This document shows positions 1 to 5,781 of a DNA stretch of 10,224 nucleotides, one piece after another. Within the stretch, counting starts at the first letter, position 1. Every line of letters starts with the position of its first letter. The translations under genes and the position numbers were made by a program. The DNA is taken from positions 1-10,224 of the forward strand of contig DAOWER010000158.1 of assembly GCA_030638405.1 (NCBI GenBank), written 5' to 3'. Origin of the DNA: Candidatus Eiseniibacteriota bacterium. GTDB taxonomy: Bacteria > Joyebacterota > Joyebacteria > Joyebacterales > Joyebacteraceae. The notes under the pieces were generated by a model. That model searched no databases. It had not been told where the DNA came from and saw only the letters and a list, made by a program, of their open reading frames with translations.

Positions 1-1
1 C

Positions 2-421
2 CCGGGGGCGTTCGAGGATGAGTCGGTTTGGCCGGGGACGACGTTCTGGTACGAACTCAGGGCAGAGATGGCCGACGGCGGCACCGAGGTGGTCGGGCCC
101 TGGCTCGTCAGCGAGACGACCGAAGGGCTCTTTCGGTTGGCGCTCCACTCGCCCTTCCCGAACCCGGCGCACGGCGCCGCGACACTTGTCTTCGACCTGC
201 CGGATGACGGTGGACACGTGAGCCTCGCGGTTCACACTGTGCGCGGGCAGCTTGTGAGGACTCTCGTCAGGGGATCCGTCGAGCGCGGACGGCACACTGC
301 GGTTTGGGACGGGGCAGACGAGACCGGTGAGCCCGTGGCTGCCGGTGTCTACTTCATCCGGCTTGCTGCCAATGGATCGACGAGGACCGAGAAGCTCCTG
401 ATGATGCGGGGCCGCGGTTGA
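2..421 (+). CDS. Secreted protein, C-terminal fragment with FlgD-like sorting domain
   Basis: The frame is open from the left edge, so the start and most of the protein lie outside the window; 139 codons plus TGA are visible. The first 45 or so residues (FWYELRAEMADGGTEVVGP) resemble the last strands of a fibronectin-III-like domain that usually precedes this kind of tail. From about residue 48 comes the C-terminal module: FPNPAHGAATLVFDLP, then VSLAVHTVRGQLVRTL, GRHTAVWDG, AAGVYFIRL and KLLMMR. This module is known from type IX-style secreted proteins of FCB bacteria and related lineages, where it directs export or surface attachment. Unlike the three downstream genes, the protein does not stop at the terminal Arg but continues with Gly-Arg-Gly, and the usual NPF is NPA. 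The catalytic or binding part cannot be seen, so no function is assigned. A terminator follows 53 bases after the stop. Confidence 0.85.
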   Translation, partial: PGAFEDESVWPGTTFWYELRAEMADGGTEVVGPWLVSETTEGLFRLALHSPFPNPAHGAATLVFDLPDDGGHVSLAVHTVRGQLVRTLVRGSVERGRHTAVWDGADETGEPVAAGVYFIRLAANGSTRTEKLLMMRGRG

Positions 422-474
422 CGCCGCCCCCGTGACCCGCGAGATCTCTGACAGCACGTGGGGCATCGATGTGT

Positions 475-510
475 GCCCGGAGGACACGCCAGTCCTCCGG
501 GCCTTTTCTT
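475..510 (+). terminator. Rho-independent terminator of the first gene
   Basis: A perfect 11-bp stem (GCCCGGAGGAC at 475-485 with GTCCTCCGGGC at 492-502) encloses a 6-base loop, and is followed by CTTTTCTT. It lies 53 bases after the stop codon of the upstream gene and is in the correct orientation to end that transcript. Confidence 0.88.
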
Positions 511-634
511 GCCACGCGTCCTGAACAGCGCCTCATAGAAAGATCCACTTCCCTTAAACCCGCGAGGCCATCCGAGAGTCAAAGGTCTTGAGAGCGCTGG
601 AAATCCTGCGACCGGATTCGAAGGAGTGAGAGCA

Positions 635-919
635 ATGAGTTTCAGCAGACGGATGATCAAGAAGAGACGGCGCCTGGCGGAGTTCAGACTTGTCACGTGT
701 CTCTTCTGCAGAGGCGACTGGACGACCACGCATACCGTGTGGCGGTCGCCCGAGCACTGCACGGTGCGGCCACCCCTCCGCGCCGGACGTTGCAGCGACC
801 TCGCTTCAATCCCCACACAGCAGTCCACACGCATTGAGCCTGCCCTTCGGGGCGGGCTCAGTGCGTACGGGCCCCGCACCAGACAGGGGCTTGACACTTG
901 TGGTACAATAGGTACGTGA
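635..919 (+). CDS. Possible small basic protein (doubtful)
   Basis: This ATG has a good Shine-Dalgarno sequence (AAGGAG at 621-626, 8 bases upstream) and opens a 94-codon frame. The predicted N-terminus is very basic (MSFSRRMIKKRRRLAEFRL) and is followed by several cysteines (TCLFC, EHC, GRC). I recognise no family. Against it: the frame runs through a perfect-looking hairpin (835-860) and through the promoter of the next gene, ending only 10 bases past the -10 box, and its second half has unremarkable low-complexity composition. No promoter is evident upstream. It may be spurious, or only the first part may be meaningful. No function is assigned. Confidence 0.22.
   Translation: MSFSRRMIKKRRRLAEFRLVTCLFCRGDWTTTHTVWRSPEHCTVRPPLRAGRCSDLASIPTQQSTRIEPALRGGLSAYGPRTRQGLDTCGTIGT
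835..860. other. Strong UUCG-capped hairpin
   Basis: An 11-bp stem (TGAGCCTGCCC at 835-845 with GGGCGGGCTCA at 850-860, containing one G-U wobble) is closed by a C(UUCG)G tetraloop, one of the most stable RNA loop types. No T-tract follows on either side, so it is not a classical terminator. It sits just upstream of the promoter at 880-909. It could be a rho-independent-like end without a U-run, an RNA 3'-end stabiliser for a transcript across the small ORF, or a dispersed element. Confidence 0.6.
880..909 (+). promoter_or_regulatory. Sigma-70-type promoter with extended -10, for the metallohydrolase gene
   Basis: The -10 box TACAAT (904-909) is preceded by TGG, giving an extended -10 (TGn). 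The best-spaced -35 is CAGACA (880-885) with an 18-base spacer. The perfect TTGACA at 891-896 is only 7 bases from the -10 and cannot pair with it. Transcription would start near 916, giving a leader of roughly 120 bases. Confidence 0.55.
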
Positions 920-940
920 TCCCCTGACTTCAAGGGACAA

Positions 941-969
941 CGGCCCCCGCCACGTGACACGTGGGGCCG
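941..969 (+). promoter_or_regulatory. Leader hairpin with doubled CACGTG
   Basis: Two CACGTG hexamers (951-956 and 958-963) are separated by a single A, so the sequence reads as the palindrome CCACGTGACACGTGG. As RNA, CCACG/CGTGG can stack with CGGCC (941-945) pairing to GGCCG (965-969) around a 4-base bulge. Because it lies downstream of the predicted transcription start, it could act as a DNA operator or as a leader structure. No known riboswitch was recognised. Confidence 0.35.
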
Positions 970-983
970 GTGGGAGTGAACCG

Positions 984-1007
984 ATGCAGCGCGCGGTCGT
1001 GGTGTGA
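984..1007 (+). CDS. Possible 7-codon leader ORF
   Basis: ATG at 984 opens a frame encoding MQRAVVV followed by TGA at 1005-1007. GGGAG at 972-976 lies 7 bases before it as a possible ribosome site. It is in the leader of the metallohydrolase gene and ends 28 bases before that start. So short a frame can arise by chance; there is no run of one amino acid codon to suggest attenuation. Confidence 0.12.
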   Translation: MQRAVVV

Positions 1008-1035
1008 GGCCACGCCGCTCGCCGGAGGTACAACG

Positions 1036-2949
1036 ATGAGGCGGCTGGCATCGGCAGCGCTCGCAGTCGCGCTGGCACTGGCGCCGACAGCCGCTGTCCA
1101 GGCGGCTGAGTCCGCCGCTCCTCCTCCCGAAGACGGCGGACGACCCGAATTCCATACCCTGACCATCACCATTCTCGACGGGCAGACCGAAGAGCAGCTG
1201 TCCGCCCGATGCACTGTCGTGGACGTCGGCGGGCAACCCGTCTATCCATTCCCGGCGGCCAGCGGCTTCTACCACGCTCCCTACGGTGACTCGCCGGCGT
1301 ACTTCTACTCCGGAGGGCAGTCGATTCTCTTTGTGCCCGCGGGGCCGACCGAGGTAACGGTGGCGCGGGGATTCGAGTACAGGACGGTCGTCGATACGGT
1401 GGGGGTTGCGGGCGACACGACGGTCACCTTCCACATCGACAGATGGATCGACATGAACGGTCTGGGTTTCTACTCGGGCGACTGCCACACGCACGCCGCC
1501 CACTCGGGCGGCATCTACACGGTTGAGCCCGACGACGCCTTGTTCATGGCTCAGGCCGAGGGCCTCAACGTTATCAACTGTCTTGATATTGAGTACTTCT
1601 TCACGGGCGGCCCGGACCCGTGCAGCACCCCGGACTGCATCGTCTACATGACCGAGGAGCACAGGAGCAACGTCTACGGTCACTCGGGCCTGCTCGGGTT
1701 GAGCACGCTGGTCATGCCGGCGTTCACCACGTGGTGGCCGCTCCTGATGGATGTCGCCGACGAGGTCCACGCGCAACCGGGCGCCGCCATCATCTGCGCC
1801 CACCCCGTCACCACCGACGACTTCTTCGACATCGAATCGGTCTCGGGCAAGATGCTCGCGAGGGAGCTCCCGATCGATGTCATCAAGTACAAGATCGACG
1901 GGTACGAGCTGCTCTCGAACTACGCCAGCAGCCACCGGCGGACGCTGCAGATGTGGTACAGGATCCTGAACTGCGGGTTCCGGCTGCCGGCGTGCGCCGG
2001 GACAGACGCCGAGATGAGCGCGGCGTTCGGCAAGCCGCCGGGCTCCTATCGCGTCTACGTCCAGATCGACGGGGAGTTCACCTACGACTCGTGGCTCTCG
2101 AACCTGGTGGCCGGGCGGACGTTCGTCACCAACGGCCCTCTCTTCACCGAGCTGGAGGTGCGGAACTTCGCCCTCGGCGACAGCGTCGATCTCGCCACTC
2201 AGGGCCTCACGTACCTCGACGGGCACGTCAGGGTCGAGTGTGAGACCCCGCTGCGCCGCGTCGACATACTCTGCAACGGCCGGGTCGACCAGACCTTCCT
2301 TGCGGAGGAGGGGCAGTGCGTCATCGACACGTCGTTCATCGTCACGGTCGACGAGAGCTCCTGGATCGCCGTGAGGGCTTCCGGGCCCAAGGCCAACATG
2401 GCGACGGTCGGTGACAGCCTCTTCGCGCACTCCGGACCGATCTACTTCTCTCTCAACGGGGCGCGCATACTGGAGACGGAGTCCGCTCAGGAGTTGGTCG
2501 AGTGGGTGGGAAATTTCGAGAGGCTCGCCATCGCGAAGGGGGAGTGGAGCGATCCCGGTCAGTCCCTGAGTCTCTTCGAGGAGATCGACGCCGCCCGCGC
2601 CTTCTACTCGGCGCTCGCGAGCGGGGCCGCCACCGGCGTTGAAGGAGAGCAGTCGGCGGAACCCGCGGCGGCAGTGGTCCGGCTCGAGCCGGCGCGCCCC
2701 AACCCCTTCGAGTCGGACTCGGCTCTGTGGTTCTCGATACCGGCCGAGGGGCACGTGCGCCTGAGCGTCTATGATCCGTCCGGCCGCCTGGTGCGGGCGC
2801 TCATCGACGACAGGTTTCCCGCGGGCAGACACGCCACCTCGTGGGACGGGGTCTCGTCGAGCGGATGCCCCTGCGGTTCCGGCGTGTATCTGTGCAGGCT
2901 CGAATCAGGCGTCGATGTGGTCACGCGGAAGCTGGTCCTCATGCGCTGA
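1036..2949 (+). CDS. Exported CehA/McbA-like PHP-domain metallohydrolase with C-terminal sorting module
   Basis: The 637-residue product is predicted to hydrolyse a phosphoester, ester or carbamate at a metal centre; the substrate is unknown. The ATG at 1036 is chosen over an in-frame GTG at 961 because GGAGG (1024-1028) lies 7 bases upstream and the protein then begins with a textbook Sec signal peptide (MRRLASAALAVALALAPTAA, cut near residue 24). Residues 30-140 form a beta-rich lead-in. The PHP-like part, about 143-385, has H151-x-H153 and H156 (GDCHTHAAHSG), E208-H209 followed by GHSG (H216), CAHP (H256) and AGTD (D324). The last site is D324-A-E326 rather than the D-x-H of classical PHP enzymes. 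Residues 390-500 are a further beta region. The FlgD-like module (about 547-637: PNPF, VYDPSGRLVRAL, AGRHATSWDG, SGVYLCRL, KLVLMR) marks it as a surface or secreted protein. It has its own promoter and a long leader. The family call is from motifs; enzymatic activity is inferred. Confidence 0.85.
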   Translation: MRRLASAALAVALALAPTAAVQAAESAAPPPEDGGRPEFHTLTITILDGQTEEQLSARCTVVDVGGQPVYPFPAASGFYHAPYGDSPAYFYSGGQSILFVPAGPTEVTVARGFEYRTVVDTVGVAGDTTVTFHIDRWIDMNGLGFYSGDCHTHAAHSGGIYTVEPDDALFMAQAEGLNVINCLDIEYFFTGGPDPCSTPDCIVYMTEEHRSNVYGHSGLLGLSTLVMPAFTTWWPLLMDVADEVHAQPGAAIICAHPVTTDDFFDIESVSGKMLARELPIDVIKYKIDGYELLSNYASSHRRTLQMWYRILNCGFRLPACAGTDAEMSAAFGKPPGSYRVYVQIDGEFTYDSWLSNLVAGRTFVTNGPLFTELEVRNFALGDSVDLATQGLTYLDGHVRVECETPLRRVDILCNGRVDQTFLAEEGQCVIDTSFIVTVDESSWIAVRASGPKANMATVGDSLFAHSGPIYFSLNGARILETESAQELVEWVGNFERLAIAKGEWSDPGQSLSLFEEIDAARAFYSALASGAATGVEGEQSAEPAAAVVRLEPARPNPFESDSALWFSIPAEGHVRLSVYDPSGRLVRALIDDRFPAGRHATSWDGVSSSGCPCGSGVYLCRLESGVDVVTRKLVLMR

Positions 2950-3006
2950 CTCGCGCCGTCTCAGGTTCCTTCTCTGGCAAGCGGCCTTCCCTGCCACTCC
3001 ATGATT

Positions 3007-3022
3007 GACGGTCCAGACCGTC
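3007..3022. promoter_or_regulatory. Palindrome just upstream of a promoter
   Basis: GACGGTCCAGACCGTC is a perfect inverted repeat (7-bp arms around CA, or a 6-bp stem with a 4-base loop). It ends 14 bases before the -35 box at 3037. The site and size fit a binding site for a dimeric regulator. It is less likely to terminate the preceding gene, because no T-run follows directly; TTTCTT comes only about 10 bases later. Confidence 0.35.
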
Positions 3023-3036
3023 CCACGGGCAGTTTC

Positions 3037-3065
3037 TTGACTGGCCGGGCTGGTTGTGATATAAT
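3037..3065 (+). promoter_or_regulatory. Near-consensus sigma-70 promoter for the LVIVD-repeat gene
   Basis: TTGACT (3037-3042) and a perfect TATAAT (3060-3065) are separated by exactly 17 bases, with a TGA extended -10 (TG at 3057-3058). It is the best promoter in the window. Transcription should begin near 3072, about 42 bases before the GTG start. Confidence 0.85.
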
Positions 3066-3113
3066 GAGCATTGGATTGCATAGCTCTACACCAACCGACG
3101 AAGGGGAGGTCGC

Positions 3114-5672
3114 GTGAGGAGTCGAACGCGTCTTATCGGCCTGCTGGCGGCGACGCTCATCTGTGCGTTGCTGCCATGGTCCGCGGAGACCAGCGCATAT
3201 GAGTACGTCGAGGACTTCATGTCACTCGAGTACTGCGATGTAGTGGAGACGAAGGCGTTCTGGGACACGACGGAGGGGACGGTCCGGCTGCACATGCGCC
3301 AGCCCCAGATCGTTGGTGACTACCTGACGTCGGGTCCCGCCACCGGTGTCCTCATAGACGGTGACTATGCCTACGTCGCCGCCGGCGACATCGGGGGCCT
3401 GCAGATCCTGGATATCACCGACCCGACGAATCCGGGATTGGTCGGGAGTTGCCTGACGGGCGGGTCGCCGACCGCGGCTGCTCTTTGGGGAGACTACTTG
3501 TTCATCGCGAACGGCGTAGCGGGCCTGGCCGTCGTCGATATCACCGACCCCACTGTTCCCGCAGTGGTCGGAACGACCTCCACGTTTCGGATCGCCCTCG
3601 ACGTCGCCGTCTCCGGGAACTACGCGTTCATCGCGGACGGGTCGGGAGGGCTTCAGGTGGCTGATGTGAGTGTACCATCGTCCCCTGTCATCGTGGCGTT
3701 CTGTGAGGTGGGGAACGAGGCCACGAGCGTGTGTCCCGAGGGTAACACCCTGTACGTCACTGACAGGCTCAACGGGCTTGTTACCGTCGACATCAGCGAC
3801 CCGCTCAATCCGACCTACATGGGCTCGATCGCCACCGCCGGAGACGCCTACGACGTCGACGTCCAGGGCAACCTGGCTTACGTGGTCAGTTCCTACACCG
3901 GCTGGCCACCCCCGAACAGATCGTACGTGGAGGTGATCGACGTCACCGATCTCACGAACCCGGTGCTTCTTGGTACACACGAGTCGCCCAGTCTGGGTTT
4001 CGGGATAGAAGTCGAGGGCGAGTACGCCTACGTCGCCGATACCACCATAGGCCTGCGAGTGATGGTCATCAGCGACCCGACCGATCCCCGACCCCTGTCG
4101 ACCACCGACACGCCCGACTGGGCCATGGCGGTGGCCGTCTCGGGTGACCACGCGTTCGTCGCCGACGCCTGCAGCGGCCTTCAGGTGATCGACGTCTCGA
4201 TTCCGCTCCCTCTGGCGACCCTCGCGACGCTGGACACGCCCGGCGACGCATTTGGGATCGCTCTCGATGGTCGCTTCGTCTATCTCGGCGATAGAACAGA
4301 GGGCATGCAGGTGATAGACGTGTCTGACCCGCACGCCCCGTCCATCATCGGAACCTACGATACATCGTCCCGGGTGTACGGTCTCGACGTCGCCGGGAAT
4401 GAGGCCTACCTCGCCGACGGAGGCGCCGGACTGACCGTTCTGGATGTGAGGGACCCGGCGAATCCAACTCTGCTTGGCGCCTACAACACGACGGGCTTCG
4501 GCTACGACGTCCTCGTCGATGGCGACTTCGCCTACGTCGCGGACGGCACGTCCGGTCTTCAGGTGATCGACATCAGCGACCCCGCCAACCCGTCCCTCGT
4601 CGGGACGTGTAACACGCCTGGGACGGCCTACTCCGTCGCTGTCACGGGCGACTACGTGTACGTCGCGGACAGGCTTGCCGGGCTTCAGGTGATCGATGTC
4701 AGCGTTCCTTCCGCTCCCTTCATCGCCGGCGCGATCACAGTGCCGTCGGACGCGAGGGGAGTGGCCATTGCGGGCGACTACGCGCTCGTTGCGGATGTCG
4801 GAACGGGACTTCTCTCCATCAGGATCGCCGACCCGACGGCGCCCGTCTACATGGGCGGATGCGGCGTCGCGGACGGCGGCTACGACGTCGTCATCGATGG
4901 CGACTACGCCTACATGACCACCGGGTTCTGGGGCTTCCATGTCCTCGACATCAGCGACCCGACCACGCCTGTTCCGTTCGCTGACATCGAGACGGCCGGG
5001 TGGTCGTACGGGCTGGCGGTCGCCGGAGACTACGCCTACGTCGCCGACCACGACGGCGGCTTCGTCGTACTCGAGCACAAACACCGCCGGTTCGATCTTG
5101 AGAACAACACCGTGGTCTCCAAGGTCATCGACGATTCGGACATCGACATTATCAGCGCCAGGCTCACGACCGTGCAGACGGACAACATCGCGTGGAAGCT
5201 GAGCGCTGACGGGGGCGCGCACTGGGACCTGGTCGGGGCGGACGGCTCCATGCACGAGTTTGCGTACCCGGGCACGCTGCTCATGTGGCGGGCCGCTCAC
5301 TACTACAGCACCGGGCAGGTGAACCCGGCGTGCACCTGGATGCAGATCGAGTACTTCAAGAGCGAGACCGGCATAGACGACGACCTGCCGACGTCACTGG
5401 CGCTCAGGCAGAACGCTCCGAACCCGTTCAGCGGTGGAACCACCGTCAGGTACGACATCCCGCGGGATGGTCTGACTGCGAAGATCGAGATCTTCGACGT
5501 GAGCGGCAGGCGCGTGCGCGTGCTTGTCGACGGCCCGCAGAGCGCGGGCGCGAAGAGCGTCGCGTGGGACGGGAGGGACGAGCGAGGCCTGACCGTTGCC
5601 TCGGGCGTCTACTACTGCCGCATGGCGGCTGCGGACTACGACAGGTCCATCAAGCTTCTTCTCGTGCGCTAG
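3114..5672 (+). CDS. Secreted LVIVD-repeat beta-propeller protein with C-terminal sorting module
   Basis: The 852-residue product starts at GTG 3114, 4 bases after GGGAGG (3104-3109), and begins with a Sec signal peptide (MRSRTRLIGLLAATLICALL, cut near residue 28). A short lead-in is followed at about residues 64-655 by 14 consecutive repeats of about 42 residues with the pattern V-x-GDYAYVAD-x-x-x-GLQVIDVSDP-x-x-P. This is the LVIVD repeat, which folds as propeller blades. Blade 5 carries an 8-residue insertion rich in Pro (WPPPNRS) and blade 14 is degenerate (GFVVLEHKHRR). Residues about 656-750 form a separate beta-sandwich-like domain (LSADGGAHWDLV, LMWRAAHYYS). The last 95 residues are the FlgD-like module (APNPF, IFDVSGRRVRVL, AGAKSVAWDG, SGVYYCRM, KLLLVR). 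The role is probably binding or display at the cell surface; no catalytic motif is seen and the ligand is unknown. It is transcribed from its own strong promoter. Fourteen repeats would suit two seven-bladed propellers, which is inference. Confidence 0.92.
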   Translation: MRSRTRLIGLLAATLICALLPWSAETSAYEYVEDFMSLEYCDVVETKAFWDTTEGTVRLHMRQPQIVGDYLTSGPATGVLIDGDYAYVAAGDIGGLQILDITDPTNPGLVGSCLTGGSPTAAALWGDYLFIANGVAGLAVVDITDPTVPAVVGTTSTFRIALDVAVSGNYAFIADGSGGLQVADVSVPSSPVIVAFCEVGNEATSVCPEGNTLYVTDRLNGLVTVDISDPLNPTYMGSIATAGDAYDVDVQGNLAYVVSSYTGWPPPNRSYVEVIDVTDLTNPVLLGTHESPSLGFGIEVEGEYAYVADTTIGLRVMVISDPTDPRPLSTTDTPDWAMAVAVSGDHAFVADACSGLQVIDVSIPLPLATLATLDTPGDAFGIALDGRFVYLGDRTEGMQVIDVSDPHAPSIIGTYDTSSRVYGLDVAGNEAYLADGGAGLTVLDVRDPANPTLLGAYNTTGFGYDVLVDGDFAYVADGTSGLQVIDISDPANPSLVGTCNTPGTAYSVAVTGDYVYVADRLAGLQVIDVSVPSAPFIAGAITVPSDARGVAIAGDYALVADVGTGLLSIRIADPTAPVYMGGCGVADGGYDVVIDGDYAYMTTGFWGFHVLDISDPTTPVPFADIETAGWSYGLAVAGDYAYVADHDGGFVVLEHKHRRFDLENNTVVSKVIDDSDIDIISARLTTVQTDNIAWKLSADGGAHWDLVGADGSMHEFAYPGTLLMWRAAHYYSTGQVNPACTWMQIEYFKSETGIDDDLPTSLALRQNAPNPFSGGTTVRYDIPRDGLTAKIEIFDVSGRRVRVLVDGPQSAGAKSVAWDGRDERGLTVASGVYYCRMAAADYDRSIKLLLVR
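3303..5090 (+). repeat. Fourteen tandem 126-base coding repeats (LVIVD blades)
   Basis: The first base of the codon pair for the conserved Gly-Asp (or equivalent) falls at 3360, 3489, 3615, 3741, 3867, 4017, 4143, 4269, 4395, 4521, 4647, 4773, 4899 and 5025. Eleven of the thirteen intervals are exactly 126 bases; the others are 129 (one extra codon) and 150 (eight extra codons in blade 5). Similarity is visible at DNA level in GGCGACTACGCCTACGTCGC-like and CAGGTGATCGAC-like blocks. The repeats have diverged enough to show an old amplification, not a recent one. Confidence 0.9.
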
Positions 5673-5703
5673 CACGGGAGTAGTTCCTGAGGGGGGACTG
5701 ACC

Positions 5704-5744
5704 GGGCTCTGCCGGCTACGTCGGCCGAGCCCTCCTGCTTCCTC
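5704..5744 (+). terminator. Probable terminator hairpin after the LVIVD-repeat gene
   Basis: GGGCTC-T-GCCG (5704-5714) pairs with CGGC-C-GAGCCC (5722-5732): ten base pairs with one internal mismatch and a 7-base loop. It starts 31 bases after the stop codon. The tail is only pyrimidine-rich (TCCTGCTTCCTC), not a clean T-run, so termination may be inefficient. Confidence 0.5.
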
Positions 5745-5770
5745 GCTCGCCTGAGCTGTCAGGTGGGCGG

Positions 5771-5777
5771 AAGGAGG
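5771..5777 (+). promoter_or_regulatory. Strong ribosome-binding site that points to a CTG start
   Basis: AAGGAGG at 5771-5777 is the strongest ribosome site in this gap. Exactly 4 bases further on lies CTG (5782-5784), the same spacing as between GGGAGG and the GTG start of the LVIVD-repeat gene. From CTG the frame gives a basic, hydrophobic signal peptide (residues QRSRTEQVLLTAVIIAFVVG after the start). The first conventional in-frame start, GTG at 5806, is 28 bases from the site and would lose the positive N-terminus. Confidence 0.55.
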
Positions 5778-5781
5778 CGCT

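Larger units (their letters stand above)
422..1035. other. Long intergenic region (614 bases) before the metallohydrolase gene
   Basis: No convincing gene lies here. In order it holds the terminator of the preceding gene, a stretch (about 511-620) with nothing recognisable, a doubtful small ORF (635-919), a stable UUCG hairpin (835-860), a promoter (880-909) and a 5' leader with a second hairpin and a possible 7-codon leader ORF. I see no tRNA, no repeat array and no insertion-sequence ends. Confidence 0.6.

Noticed and set aside
891..896. Perfect TTGACA as the -35 box of the metallohydrolase promoter.
   Set aside because: It is only 7 bases from TACAAT (904-909), and no -10-like hexamer lies 16-18 bases downstream of it.
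961..1035. Earlier GTG start (961) for the metallohydrolase.
   Set aside because: It would place about 25 residues before an excellent signal peptide; ATG 1036 has a well-spaced GGAGG.
349..2832. Very long open frame on the - strand opposite the metallohydrolase (also 3222-5300, 5716-6963 and several between 7002 and 10163).
   Set aside because: These are mirror frames of GC-rich genes. They give Arg/Val/Asp-rich low-complexity protein, show no recognisable domain, and lie opposite + strand genes with clear signal peptides, repeats and catalytic motifs.
2950..3036. Rho-independent terminator for the metallohydrolase gene.
   Set aside because: No stem followed directly by a T-run was found; the only inverted repeat (3007-3022) is better placed as a regulatory site.
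3303..5090. CRISPR array or non-coding satellite, because of the regular repeat.
   Set aside because: The 126-base period is in frame with a continuous gene, the units have diverged like protein blades, and there are no identical short repeats with unique spacers.
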